This document shows positions 21,801-36,800 of a stretch of DNA of 64,000 bases, piece by piece. The position numbers and the translations under genes were made by a program. The stretch's first letter is position 1; every line of letters begins with the position of its first letter. Origin of the DNA: Protonemura montana (taxonomy: Eukaryota > Arthropoda > Insecta > Plecoptera > Nemouridae); NCBI GenBank assembly GCA_947568835.1, contig OX387603.1, positions 2,096,201 through 2,160,200 of the forward strand, written 5' to 3'. The notes under the pieces were generated by a model. That model saw only the letters and a program-made list of their open reading frames with translations. It ran no database searches and had not been told where the DNA came from.

Positions 21801-24800
21801 ATCGAGCGTAACTCACTTCCTACTCTAACTCTAATTGACTTACAAACAGCGGAATTATTAACTTCTTAATCCCCTGAAAGCGACGCGCAACTTTTGCGAT
21901 AATCCAATTTAATAATTACAAATTGCAATTAAACGTGAATCCGTTGTGACGCAGACGCATGCGTCGAGACGCACGCTCTTGTGCACCGAGGAGGCCGAGA
22001 ACGAACACGATCTTGTTGAACGTAGTCAACGTAGCAGAAAACTTGAAGATCGCGCCCAACTCCACAATCTCAGACTGAAATTTTGTCTTCGATTGTCTCA
22101 TAAATTAGATATAAAAATCATGGACCGTGAGAACGAACGTCACAATTAAAATGCGACATGTAACTAATGAACCAATTAATTATTTCAGAGAATCAATGAT
22201 TACCTGACTGAAAAACATGATCTGTCGACTGCGCCAAATTGTTCCCTTCGGTTGATGGCGCAGAATGGGGAGCGAGTACCGGTAGAAGAGATGTTCAAAG
22301 ATCAAGATCAAGATGCCCATGACCATGCCGAGTCCCAGGAGGAGGAAGACCCCGGCGACTGCAGAGAGACCCAGAGGACGAGGCTGGGACACGTCCATGT
22401 CCATGATATCCACTTTAAAGCAGGGAAGTCCTCCGTACCACTTTTGTTGAAGGATGTCCATGTAGCCGTTTGACGAGTACTTTGCTATCACTGCCGAGAT
22501 GCTGTCCTGTAAGTGAGAGTGGAGCTGGTGTTTAACGACGCATTATTGCTGTGGCTTGGCTTGTGGTGACGGGACGGTGGCAAGAATTTGAATTTTACAA
22601 TATAACGAGTTTTGTGTGTTTTTGTTACAATGCTAGAAATGGGCAAATGCTTTGTGATTTAAGACTCAACTGATTGTTTTAGAACTTGACTGATTGTTTC
22701 TACAAGTAGAATGTATAATATTATATAAATTTAACTTTAGAAACCTGTAACATGTCTGAAAATTCAAAGGAATTCTCATGACAATAAGCAAATAAACAAA
22801 TTAAAGATGATAAAATCGAGAAAGAATCTGAAGAATCTCATTTTTATTATTATGAACACTAAACCCGTATAAAAAAAATAAATTATAAAAATAATAATAA
22901 TAGCATACCCCGCGCATTGCAAGCGTTTGCAATTTAAATATGATTTCATCTTGACTACTTCTTCAACAGGACCAAGGATTGGAAAACACATGAAAAGTCT
23001 CAGCGTGATGGTTTCCAGACTCATGCCTACTTGATCTAAACTTAGCACTAGTTTTAACAAAAACTATTTCAACTGGGTTTTCAATGCTAAGTGAAGAACA
23101 ACTAAATTTCCCAACGTTTCGTAACTTGTACCTGTTACTTTATCAAGGGTAAGAGCAGTCCTGACAATTTTCCGATAACAAAAGAACCACATACAATTAT
23201 AACAATTACCAAGTTCAAGCTTCCTAAATGCATCTAAATAAAATAATCAGGGTCAATAACTAAAAAACTAATGAACCCAAAAACCCTTGATAAAGTAACA
23301 GGTACAAGTTACAAAACGTTGGGAAATTTAGTTGTTCTTTACTTAGCATTCAAAACCCAGTTGAAATAGTTTTTGTTGAATATATAAAAAGTCTCTTCCA
23401 AAGAACGGCTTTGACAAGAAAAATGCAGATATTTCAAGAACAGAATCTGGTTCACTGCATGGCAGTCACATAACATGAAAGACTTCAAAACTTCAAGTAT
23501 TCTTTGGGTGAAACCAAGAGTTAAAGTTATTAAATACATCAGCTCGTGAAAAGGTTGAGTCACTTTCAACTTTGCTGTTTATATACAAGAACTATTTGTC
23601 CAGTTTGGCTCGAATAACTCGCGTACCTTGAGAGGAAACCCTTTTGTCATGCCGACAGCGTAGGTGTCTTCGTTGATAGCCTCACCGATCTTCTGCAGCT
23701 TGCACCCGTGGTCCGTGGCCCGGTAGTAATCCAAGATGGGCGTGTCGGCGATCAGAATGTCCAGTGAACCGTTCTTCAAATGTTGGATACCTGCAAACAT
23801 CGGCGCTATCAGCTAGGCAGTCACATCCATGGCATTGTCATTTTATCAATTGTCCAATTTAACAATTTGGTTATTGTTTCGGCGTAGCATTCTTTATGTT
23901 CAATTACTAGTTAATTACTTTTGGTCCCTTGAGCCGGAGCTATACAATGACCTAACTTTTCCTTCCTCACGTTCAGTAGCACTCAGTCTCAGTATTATTC
24001 AACCTCTGTTTGTAATTACAAATATACAGTTTAAAGGTAAGTTCTGTCTCTGTGTGATTCGCCTTCAATCCACGCACCAGAAACATAAAATAAGTGTTTT
24101 GTTCAATAGGTTAATAGTCAAATTTGGTCAGTTTACCAATTTGCTATTGTCATGAACCAGTCATTAGCACGGTACCACGCGTAGGTTGGGTCTTGCGTTC
24201 GATCCTGGTGGACGGCTATCCTGGTTGAGAATTTTTCGCTGTTTTTTTTTCTAAATCTTCTCAAGGATCAGGAAAGTTACTCTAACAAAAGGTTTACCTA
24301 TTACCTTGCCTACCACTTCTGTATCGATTCCCAACCCGGCCAAAGAACTTGGGATAGAAAACTGGTTACTTTCTCAAGTTCCTAAAAGTATGATTGTTTT
24401 TAGACTCAAGTCTACTTGATGTAACCTTAGCACTAGTTTTGATAAAAACTATTTCAACTGTGTTTTTAATGCTAAGTGAAGAAATTTCCCTAAAAGTAGT
24501 TCTTTGATATTTTGCCCGACGTCTCTCGGCCCCGATCGCGCTATGTTTTGCCATCACCATTCCTGTTTTCGTGTGAAAAGTTAGACAAGAGATTTGCCAA
24601 CGAAGCTTGCACTAAAACTGCCATCCCTAGACAATGAACAGCGACATATTTACCATCTGCAAACTTTTCAAACTGGCACACGTCCCGGAAAGAAGGCCAA
24701 GTGGATTACATTTGAATATCGCCAGACCAACAGATAGGTATTATTGATGTGTTTCCTGACTCGGCTGGCTGGTAATCCGCAGCCTCGGGTGCTGTTAGAA

Positions 24801-27800
24801 ACACCCTACTTCCCACGTTCTCAGCGAGATAAGTCCTCGGATTGAAGGTCCCTGGCTTGCCGCGTTTGTTGTCTTACTATTTACATGACGTTCTCTTATG
24901 CAAACCAAGGTGAAGGCTGTGTCCGCTGAGTCAGGTATTGAATGGGTGACCATCATACACATGACCAGTTCTGTTCGGGAGAGAGGTTGGAGGGATGAAA
25001 GTTAAGCAACACTGCGCTGGGTCAGGTATTGGATGGGTGACCATCATACACATGACCAGTTCTGTTCGGGAGAGAGGTTGGAGGGATGAATGTTAAGCAA
25101 CACTGCGCTGAGTCAGGTATTGAATGGGTGACCATCATACACATGACCAGTTCTGTTCGGGAGAGAGGTTGGAGGGATGAAAGTTAGTACAGCAACTTCA
25201 CTCGCCTTGCTTATCAACCTCTCGACAGCATGGATTTGTGGAGGAATCCTGTTGTTCGCGTTGTACCGTCCTTCGGAAGGGACGTAAAGCCGATGGTCCC
25301 CTTGGTGCTCTTCGACAGGAGTAGGCTACGTGCCGGCACCGGGTTTCCCCTCCTCCCTTCTAGGCTAGATTGGGTCCATCATCATTCTCATCATCATCCA
25401 CTCATTCACCGACGCCATTAGACCAGTGCTGCAGGGCCAGTTGTCAAAACAGTGCATCGCTAAACACCACAAATAATAATAATAATAATAATAGTAAAGG
25501 CTGTGCGAATGGACATTGAGGTTCGGGGACATACCGTCGGCAACGTCCCGCATCGAGTAGCGTTGCATCTGCTCCCATAGCAACTGGTTCGCCCGATGGA
25601 TGTAGTCGTCAGCGGCGGAAGCTCTGGGTGCTCCCACGCGTTGACTTAGAAGCTGAAGACAGGCACGATTGTACAGTGGTTAGGTTATAGGTATAGGTTA
25701 TTGCGAGCGGCTTGCCAGCTGGGAGATGGATTAGTATTTACTTAATGTCAGAGCATGTTTGGCTGACAAGACTGTAGCTAGAGTAGTTTGTATCAAAGCT
25801 AAGCTGCATTGACAAGGAAAGATAAGCGTTTTCACTCATTTTATTAGAATTTATTGCTGATGTGCACTAAAAATGCGACGCAGCGGTTAACTTTGCTGAT
25901 TGCCTCTATTTCTTTTTTTACCTTCCACACGAAATAGTGCAAATACCTAGGATGCTCTCGAGGGTGTCGGTGGTGGTAGGGTTTGGGGGTGGAGTAGGGG
26001 GCGGGGGGATGCAGTGGTCTGGTTCATTGGTCCACATTTGATGAAATCAATAACCGAACAAGTGGCAATTGGCCGCATTACGGTTTAGTTTTGTTGATGC
26101 TTTGAGCTTGGTCGTTGCCGTGGCATGATTTCACAGTACCGCTCTTCGTGGTCAATCGGTCACCGTCACGGATTATGAGGTTTTATATCATTTATATTGT
26201 ACGCGATCACCTGCAAGCATTATGCACACGACAGGATGTCGTTTTGTTACTTTAACACCTCGCCAGAACCGACCGCGGCTTTATTTTATCGTGTTTAACT
26301 TTAACTAGCTTGTTGTCAGTGGTAATAAAACTGCTTTCCCGTTCCCATTCCTATTCAAGTGATTCCCCATTTCAGGTTTTGATGTATATTATCTCCAAAA
26401 TCGTAAATTTTAGCAAATTAAATATAAGAGATCAGATCAGAGGACAGGTTAGTCGATATTTTTTAAAAAATACAGAAGTATTGAGTTTCCCGTCATTTGC
26501 TTTCAAGTGATTGGCGACGTGTTATGAGTTCAGAAAGCTACTCAAGCTTAAATTAAGTTGTAGCGGACAACGAACTGAGCCAGCCAACCAGTAACACCTT
26601 CGTGTGTTTAGTTCATTACACTTGAATTAACAAAGCAAAGGCTTGCCCTTTATCCGTCAAACACATCTTGTAAATACAATTTGCCGACAAAAGACGGGCG
26701 ATGACGTTTATTTTTGAAAGAAACTAAGCCACGTGGAAACTTCATCGTCTGTCAGAAGATCTTGTTCGACAGAACAAATAAAGTCGGTGATATTTCACTG
26801 CAAGGCTAGCGGATGTTCTGGTGAACCTCAATACTTGAAAAGTTGTTTCAATCCCACGAAGTGGTCCGAGCATCTCTCACATCAAACTCGTGTGATTCAT
26901 GGAATGGAGAAAAAACTCCTCCACTTGTTTCAATATTTACACGCTTCAACGCAGATCGTAGCTACCATGTGTACACTTGCAAGGAATACTTGAATTACTT
27001 CATCTAATTAAACGGGTATTATGTGTCTTTGATAAACTGTATGAAATCACATCAATGCTCTGGGCCAACATGCATAATGTAAAGTGTGTGAGTGGAAGAA
27101 CATATTCTTCATTGTTGGCGGTATTTGATAAACGTGCCGAGTTACAGAAGTTTTGACAGCACATAGGACATGTCTTATGGGGGGACAAGTTGCGCCAAGA
27201 AACTTTGCAAGATTAATCAAAGACGGAGCAAGTATGAATCAAGACGAAGACATGAAAGTTTACTCACGCTGCGGTCGTGGTAGTTGACGTTGTTGTGAAA
27301 GAACAGTCCGGCAATCAACGCCGCAATGTTGGCAGTGTAACTAGCAACAAAAATAACTGAAAATCCGCCCCACACGTTGATTAAAAACTTGTTCGGCCAG
27401 CTTTTGGGCGCTTTGAAAGCGACCAAATGCCCGCAAAGCAGACCCCACATGACCCACAACGCAGACGCGATACTAAAGTTTTTCGAACGCTGACGACCCC
27501 ACGGATTCAAACCAAACGGACTCAACCACTCGTAGATTGCGACGGCCATCGCGGTGATGTTCAAACTGGTGAAGATCGCGATCCACAACTCGGGACTGAA
27601 CGGCAAGAGAAACGCGAGCAACGGCACCTCGCTCTTCTGCGTCGGCGCCGCCAGGAAAGAGACGCCGCTGAAGAAGTACGGTGCCGAGAAGTCGATGACC
27701 TCCGAGCGGGCACTACTGACGCTCAACGCGGCGAACGACATGTGAGCGGCGCCCGACGCCAGATCCCCGACGATGCCGTTCCACTTTGTCTTCGTCGACG

Positions 27801-30800
27801 CCGGCGTCGTCTTTGTTTTGTCCGGATACTTAGTACCAAACAATCCATCGTAAACAATATAAAGATGGACGTCAAACTCGAGCTCTTGTGCGACGTTTTC
27901 TAGCAAATCCATGGCGATGCCGTAACAACAATTCGTTCTGTACTTGTAACGCGTCGGGTTCGGCAAGTCGAAGCTGACGTAATCATCGCGTTGCGTCTGC
28001 AATCTTGGAGGCTGCGTCTCGGCCGTGTTCTCTTCGTCTTCGAGACGCTCTTGCGTGTCCATCTCGTTGAACACCAGCGTGAGGTTGTCTTTGTCTGAGG
28101 TCAGCACTCGGTGACAGGGGAGACCGCGAAGACATTGACCATCCTCGTCGAGTTCCCCTTCCATGACGAATGGGGGTGCTAGGGCGGTGACAACGCGGAA
28201 CACAGAGCGGGCACTGCCCGAGAGACCGGCGACTACGAGGTCCCCGCCTGGCCAGACGATGCTGTCCAGCCGGACGGAGTGCCCGGTGATTGAGCCGACC
28301 ACGCGCCAGCGGAGGTCGCTGTCGTCGTCTGTTAAGAGGGGAAGTTGTTAGGTGATTGGTTGACAAGGGGCAGTTTACCAGGTTCCTTTCAGAGACTGGC
28401 AAAGCATTATCATTGAGATATCTTCACTTCTCTACTCTGCTCGCTCCAATCTGTGGGAGCTTGTATTCACGTTTGAGGGAGAGATTTGATTTTTAATCTG
28501 CCGTGCAGTTCAATAACTGAGAGATGGCTCGGTGAGTTGAGTTAATATCAAATATTCCCAATTTGATTTTGATAAATTTAGTATAATAATTTAATTTGTT
28601 TAGCTAATTATTCGATAATACTCGATTATACTGTGAGGTAATAAAAAAATGTTTATGCTAGGATAATTGCGTGTTGGGTTATTATGGTAAAATATCCAGT
28701 AGGTTTATAAGTGAAATTATAATCACTTCTTTTAAATAACTTTGTTATTAATTGACATATTTTGCTACTATTTCAACCAACTATTCAACTATTCAACTTT
28801 TACTCACTCATTGTTACTCTTGTCTTTGTTATTAGTGGTATAATCCATCTTTAACTTTATTATTATTATTTGGTAATATAATTAATTATACTTTGTGTTT
28901 ATGTTCATTTAGAAATTAGTCTGTACTTTCTGCTGAAGGTATTCCCTACCTACAGAATGTCCTATGTCGATTAAGTCCTATTGTGGACAATCAGAGTTCA
29001 ACGTTATGGCATGTTACACACTGGTACAGAAGGGTATTAAACTAGAAACCAAAGATCGGTTTAAAAGATGGAACAAAAGATTTTATTGAAACTAGTGATC
29101 GTTGAATCTGCACTTATTTTGAATTAACCATAAACACGGAGAGATCTGCACAGAAACAAAAGCAAAAGGTAAAGTCGAATCCTTCAGAGCATGAGATCGT
29201 TCTTTGTGAAGAATTCAAATCTTTTCACAGCCTGTTGGAAAACTGGTTCGACTTTGACATGCGCATTGCAGCGAGAGTTCGAAGTGGAGGTGCCAGGTAT
29301 GCTATGCGGGCTGCGTTCAGGGGCACGCGGGAATAATCGAATTTTGAGGTTTTATTCAACTTTTTGGTAGATTCGAACGCAGTGAATCATGCATTATTTC
29401 CCAGCTTTGGTTTGTAATTTATGAAAAACGTCTCAATTCTATTCTTATCCATTGCTAGTCTTAAACTTGACATGAGATGAACTGGAACTGTCATATTCTG
29501 AACGTTCTATTCACAGATCTGGTGGAAAATTCATAAGTGGCAGAATGTTTTGATTCGATTACCACACTCGATCTTATTTCTGGAAACGTGAATAAGTTAT
29601 TTAATTTTGTAATTTTATTTTCAGTTTTGCCTTTAGTTCCTCTTCGCCTTGACTTGCACCATGTCACCATGATACAGAACGAGTATATCCGGGTAAAATC
29701 CCGGATAAGGATACCGTTTTAACAAAAACTATTTCAACTGGGTTTTTAATGCTAAGTGAAGAACAACTGAATTTCCCAACGTTTCGTAACTTGTACCTGT
29801 TACTTTATCAAGGGTTAGAGCAGTCCTGACAATTTTCCAATAACAAAAGAACCACATAAAATTATAACAATTACCTAGTTCAAGCTTCCTAAATGCATCT
29901 AAATTAAATAATCAGGGTTAATAACTTAAAAACTAACGTATTTTGTATTTTCTGAAATAAGAACTCGAACACATTGGCGTTTTTTAACTAACTAATTATG
30001 TGTATGGAAAATAATGTGTTAAGGATAAATAAAGTAGACATGAGTCTAAAAACCATCATAAAGGATACCGTTGGTTAGGGAGCTAAGAGATCTTACCCTC
30101 CTTGGTGTTGTAGTCGTCTACGAAGCTATTGTGAGCCTCGGGGACCAAGTTCAAGATGCTGAACGAGGCCATCATGTTCTTGTCCATCCTGTCTCTGGGC
30201 TCAACACCTCGTGACCTCCCGGCCAGGACATCAGCTACTGATGTACGCAACTCACTGCAATCAAAGAACACAAGTTTGTTTATTAAAATTATCAACACTA
30301 AAACAAAGTGAACTTCTTCAGAAGAGGATCATTCGGGCCATGATCGGTTTGTCTAATTTAACATCGTGTTATAGACCACTATCAAAACAGTTGGAGATTT
30401 TAACAGTGTTGGCAATTTTTATCTACCAGATGATTGTATTTTCTCTTTTCAATGAAACGACACACGGATCACCATGACACTAGAAGACCCACTGACTTTG
30501 CAGTTCAAGCTAAACATTTCAAGAAAACATCCAGCATAAAGCAGCGCCACCATCGTGTTAACCATCGTGTTAACCATCGTGTTAACCTCAAAATCAATAG
30601 GGCTCGAATTCCCGAATTGAACAGGGCACAACAATAATAAAATATTATTTTTAAATAAAAGTATAGAAATAATATCAATATAAAAATAAATATAAATAAT
30701 ATTGTATAAATAATAATTTTTAAAAATAAAATATTATTTTGTATAGAACTGACAGGGTACAAAACAAATTTGTTTTCACTTTTCTAAATGGGTTAATGTG

Positions 30801-33800
30801 TATGTATATCCAACCCATCTTGTTTATATAAAACCAAACAAATAAAATAACTGTCTCATTGCAAGCATTGCATTGCAAGCATTGCATTGCAAGCATTGCA
30901 AGCATTGCATTGCAAGCATTGCAAGCATTGCATTGCAAGCATTGCAAGCATTGCATTGCAAGCATTGCAAGCATTGCATTGCAAGCATTGCAAGCATTGC
31001 ATTGCAAGCATTGCATTGCAAGCATTGCATTGCAAGCATTGCATTGCATTGCATTGCAAGCATTGCATTGCAAGCATTGCATTGCAAGCATTGCATTGCA
31101 AGCATTGCAAGCGTTGCATTGCATTGCAAGCATTGCATTGCAAGCATTGCATTGCAAGCATTGCATTGCAAGCATTGCATTGCAAGCATTGCAAGCATTG
31201 CATTGCAAGCATTGCATTGCAAGCATTGCATTGCAAGCATTGCAAGCATTGCATTGCAAGCATTGCAAGCGTTGCATTGCATTGCAAGCATTGCATTGCA
31301 AGCATTGCATTGCATTGCAATTTAAACAAGGTTACATCTTAATACAGGAGGGAAGTTAGCTGACGACACATCCAGCTCCTAACTCCAAGTTAAGTTGTTA
31401 AACAATGACAGGGACATGACGGGCAAGTTTGAAACTTAAATTGTGTCTTGGAGTTAATAATTTCTTGTTTTGTAGCCAGTCACGCAAAGTAAGCAATGAC
31501 TAAACTTAATTGCAGACGAGAATATTTACAGTGACAGCTCGACTTTAAGCGTACAATGATTCCCAATGGTTAGCTCAGTAACTAGAATGGAAGGTATTTA
31601 GGATGAATCTGATTTAAATTGCAAACGCTTGCAATGCGCGGGGTATTTTATTATTAGCAACACTATAACCGTCTCAAAAATTGATGCCTAAACGCGGAAA
31701 ATTGTCTCAAAAAGACAGTGTCCAGATAGCTCAATGGTTCAGAGCAACACCCGCGAAAGGTGGAGATCGGGGTTCGAGTCGGCGTTTCGGCATCAATTTT
31801 TTGAGACGGTTTTAGTGTTGATAATAATAGAATGGAAGATATTTAGGATTATTTATTTATAAAGAGGTTAGTAGAGGAATTGGCTGAGAAGAGAAATGAT
31901 CAAAGTGAAGAATATTGTTCTCATTATTTCTTTGCAAAGGAGATTGGTTCTTCGGTTTGGTGGAAGACTCAAGCTCTACTGGTGAAGAGGCTCACTCACA
32001 AGGACTGCGTGCGTATAGGTTTTAAACCTCGGCAAATCTTGCATCGGTTTTAAAGTTGGAACTTTGGACAACAGTCTAGCCGTGGTGGCGTTTAAAGAAA
32101 ACCTCCAGTTCAACATGCAAGGACTGTTCAGTAGTTGGTTGAGTGAAAAATTAACTGGTAAGATAAAACCCTTCGGTAAAACAGTGACGCAGTTGAACAA
32201 AGAAACCATGATATTGTTTAAGTTCAGTTATTTGAATAAATTTTAGCGCTTCTCTGTGTTAATCGCCTTCAGATCAAGAGATTCTACGGCTTAAAGTTAC
32301 CACTGCATTTTGTTGAATTTCACACAGAGGAGAAATTTGTCACTATGCATTATACACTTCAATGAAACTGTCAGGAAAAACTAAGTTGGTTTTCTTATAT
32401 GAAAATCTTTGGGTTCACTAAAGTAAATTTAAAGTTATTCAGGCTAATTAACTAATTCAACTAATTAACAATGTATTACATTTCTTGCTTCAGTTCTGGG
32501 TTCTATTCGATGCGTCGAATGGGAAACCCAAACTAAAACATTAGAGAAGTTGGGACTGTTTTGAGCCGGGCAAAAGTCCACACACACGAGCGACGGCGAG
32601 CGACGGCGAGCGACGGCGAGCGGCCGCTCATTGGAAATACATTGGAATTTTATTTCCTGAGGTTTCTTTAATTTATAGATCGTGATTGATCACTGAAATG
32701 AAAATCCTCTGCTGCAAGATCTGATTGAGATACGATATCCTGTCTTTCTTTTGCCATACAAGCGCCGAGTAGCTTCATTATGACCGATCTGGATTTGAAT
32801 TTGTGGTAAATCCTGCTAAGAATCTATCTTCAGAAAAGACGGTTGAATACCGGCTGTAAGAAGTTGAGCAAACAACTAAGATGAGCTTTAAAGCCCGTCT
32901 ATCGGCATAAGACTCAGCAGACTGAGATCCGGCCATCAGCGAGCAAGATCCACTAAAGAGCTCATCGGTTCAAATCCAGGACAAGCCAGACGACGTGGCT
33001 TCCAACAATTCCATCTCGGTTCTCCGCACGCTTTCCTAGACGACCGCAGAAAACACGCACAAAAAACACACGCACGCAAGCATCATCCTTACTTGCGAAT
33101 CGCAACTTTTCATGTCGAAACTTTCAAAGAGAATATCCGTTCTGCGGCCATCAATATCTTCGGGTAGACCGAGTTTTTACGAATGAATTGGAGGTTTTTT
33201 GGCGCCAGAGAGGGGGGTGGGGGGGGGAGAGGGGTAAGACATTAACCGTAAGTCCAATCAATCAACGCTGGCATTTCACCCCTCAGAACTCCCCCCCCCC
33301 CTTTCACCAAAACTACCCCTTCCGATCGAACTTTCAAGGTGTCTAAATCGGCATTTTTTTCTCTCCACGCAAAGGAGTGGACACTCGCCGTCGCCTCTGT
33401 GCTGGACATTCCGTGACAGGGCGCTTGTTTCGCTCCACGCAAAGGAGCGGACACTCGCCGTCGCCTCTGTGCTGGACATTCCGTGACAGGGCGCTTGTTT
33501 CGCTCCACGCAAAGGAGCGGACACTCGCCGTCGCCTCTGTGCTGGACATTCCGTGACAGGGCGCTTGTTTCGCTCCACGCAAAGGAGTGGACACTCGCCG
33601 TCGCCTCTGTGCTGGACATTCCGTGACAGGGCGCTTGTTTCGCTCCACGCAAAGGAGCGGACACTCGCCGTCGCCTCTGTGCTGGACATTCCGTGACAGG
33701 GCGCTTGTTTCACTCCACGCAAAGGAGCGGACACTCGCCGTCGTCTCTGTGCTGGACATTCCGTGACAGGGCGCTTGTTTCGCTCCACGCAAAGGAGCGG

Positions 33801-36800
33801 ACACTCGCCGTCGCCTCTGTGCTGGACATTCCGTGACAGGGCGCTTGTTTCGCTCCACGCAAAGGAGCGGACACTCGCCGTCGCCTCTGTGCTGGACATT
33901 CCGTGACAGGGCGCTTGTTTCGTTCCACGCAAAGGAGTGGACACTCGCCGTCGCCTCTGTGCTGGACATTCCGTGACAGGGCGCTTGTTTCGCTCCACGC
34001 AAAGGAGCGGACACTCGCCGTCGCCTCTGTGCTGGACATTCCATGACAGGGCGCTTGTTTCGCTCCACGCAAAGGAGCAGACACTCGCCGTCGCCTCTGT
34101 GCTGGACATTCCGTGACAGGGCGCTTGTTTCGCTCCACGCAAAGGAGCGGACACTCGCCGTCGCCTCTGTGCTGGACATTCCGTGACAGGGCGCTTGTTT
34201 CGCTCCACGCAAAGGAGCGGACACTCGCCGTCGCCTCTGTGCTGGACATTCCGTGACAGGGCGCTTGTTTCACTCCACGCAAAGGAGCGGACACTCGCCG
34301 TCGTCTCTGTGCTGGACATTCCGTGACAGGGCGCTTGTTTCGCTCCACGCAAAGGAGCGGACACTCGCCGTCGCCTCTGTGCTGGACATTCCGTGACAGG
34401 GCGCTTGTTTCGTTCCACGCAAAGGAGCGGACACTCGCCGTCGCCTCTGTGCTGGACATTCCGTGACAGGGCGCTTGTTTCGCTCCACGCAAAGGAGCGG
34501 ACACTCGCCGTCGCCTCTGTGCTGGACATTCCATGACAGGGCGCTTGTTTCGCTCCACGCAAAGGAGCAGACACTCGCCGTCGCCTCTGTGCTGGACATT
34601 CCGTGACAGGGCGCTTGTTTCGCTCCACGCAAAGGAGCGGACACTCGCCGTCGCCTCTGTGCTGGACATTCCGTGACAGGGCGCTTGTTTCGCTCCACGC
34701 AAAGGAGCGGACACTCGCCGTCGCCTCTGTGCTGGACATTCCATGACAGGGCGCTTGTTTCGCTCCACGCAAAGGAGCAGACACTCGCCGTCGCCTCTGT
34801 GCTGGACATTCCGTGACAGGGCGCTTGTTTCGCTCCACGCAAAGGAGCGGACACTCGCCGTCGCCTCTGTGCTGGACATTCCGTGACAGGGCGCTTGTTT
34901 CGCTCCACGCAAAGGAGCGGACACTCGCCGTCGCCTCTTTGCTGGACATTCCATGACAGGGCGCTTGTTTCGCTCCACGCAAAGGAGCAGACACTCGCCG
35001 TCGCCTCTGTGCTGGACATTCCGTGACAGGGCGCTTGTTTCGCTCCACGCAAAGGAGCGGACACTCGCCGTCGCCTCTGTGCTGGACATTCCGTGACAGG
35101 GCGCTTGTTTCGCTCCACGCAAAGGAGCAGACACTCGCCGTCGCCTCTGTGCTGGACATTCCGTGACAGGGCGCTTGTTTCGCTCCACGCAAAGGAGCGG
35201 ACACTCGCCGTCGCCTCTGTGCTGGACATTCCGTGACAGGGCGCTTGTTTCGCTCCACGCAAAGGAGCGGACACTCGCCGTCGCCTCTGTGCTAACTTGA
35301 TAATATGGCTCGTTCTTATAACACCTATTCTTACAACACCTACGATACCTGCGACCCTTATTTTTCTCACAACACCTACAGACCTTCTCCGGGTCTCTCG
35401 CGGTCAAAAGTTTTCTCATAAGACCTATTCTTGTAACACCTACGAAGGGAGGTGGTCACGTGGAGCCGAACATTTCCGAACTCGCCAGCGGCTGACGGTA
35501 GAGGAGCCATTCCGGTGTCGGTCGGTTGCCGGGCGTTTTAACACGTGAGTGGCTGCGGCGCGACCTTCCGGGCCTGATTCCGGGCGCCGACGCACTTCAA
35601 GGGGACGCTCTCGGCCGCGCACCCCATCTTGGCGCCGTCATCGCCGACGTCGTGCCTTACTCTTCGACTAGAGTCATGCTCACAAACCATAGTGGGGGCG
35701 TTGACGACGCTCTCGGCCGCGCACCCCGTCTTGGCGCCGTCATCGTCGACGTCGTGCCTTACTCTTCGACTAGAGTCATGCTCACAAACCATAGTGGGGG
35801 CGTTGACGACGCTCTCGGCCGCGCACCCCGTCTTGGCGCCGTCATCGTCGACGTCGTGCCTTACTCTCCGACTAGAGTCCTTATGATCCTTATCACGCAC
35901 AAACCCTTAATTTGTGAAATCCCCGTTAGGTGAAATGTTTGTTTGATGAATCTGTAATTTAAAAATTGTATAGTTAGTTAATCTTGAAACTCTTAATGAG
36001 TGGTATTTCCATGTTACATACTTCCGCAAGGATTTAACCTGGATTTCTTCGCACGTAGGTATTTACTACCTGTCACCCCAAGTGTCATACAATTTTTAAA
36101 TTACAGATTCATCAAACAAACATTTCACCTAACGGGGATTTCACAACTTAAGGGTTTGTGCGTGATAAGGATCATAAGGACTCTAGTCGGAGAGTAAGGC
36201 ACGACGTCGGCGATGAAGGTGCCAAGACGGGGTGCGCGGCCGAGAGCGTCGTCAACGCCCCCACTATGGTTTGTGAGCATGACTCTAGTCGAAGAGTAAG
36301 GCACGACGTCGACGATGACGGCGCCAAGACGGGGTGCGCGGCCGAGAGCGTCGTCAACGCCCCCACTATGGTTTGTGAGCATGACTCTAGTCGAAGAGTA
36401 AGGCACGACGTCGACGATGACGGCGCCAAGACGGGGTGCGCGGCCGAGAGCGTCGTCAACGCCCCCACTATGGTTTGTGAGCATGACTCTAGTCGAAGAG
36501 TAAGGCACGACGTCGGCGATGACGGCGCCAAGATGGGGTGCGCGGCCGAGAGCGTCCCCTTGAAGTGCGTCGGCGCCCGGAATCAGGCCCGGAAGGTCGC
36601 GCCGCAGCCACTCACGTGTTAAAACGCCCGGCAACCGACCGACACCGGAATGGCTCCTCTACCGTCAGCCGCTGGCGAGTTCGGAAATGTTCGGCTCCAC
36701 GTGACCACCTCCCTTCGTAGGTGTTACAAGAATAGGTCTTATGAGAAAACTTTTGACCGCGAGAGACCCGGAGAAGGTCTGTAGGTGTTGTGAGAAAAAT

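Noticed and set aside
27427-27903. A 158-codon plus-strand frame
   Set aside because: Antisense shadow of the exon encoding the receptor channel core.
30859-31359. Several 150-196-codon frames over the ATTGCAAGC array
   Set aside because: Open in all six frames because of the simple repeat; no protein evidence.
33276-35419. Open frames of 660 and 569 codons on the minus strand
   Set aside because: The 60-bp unit is a multiple of three without stops in several frames; all frames are equally open, as expected of a satellite.
35526-36634. Mirror-image frames of 135 and 169 codons
   Set aside because: They are the same sequence read from the two arms of the foldback, spanning the 102-bp repeat (a multiple of three); no similarity to a transposase was seen.
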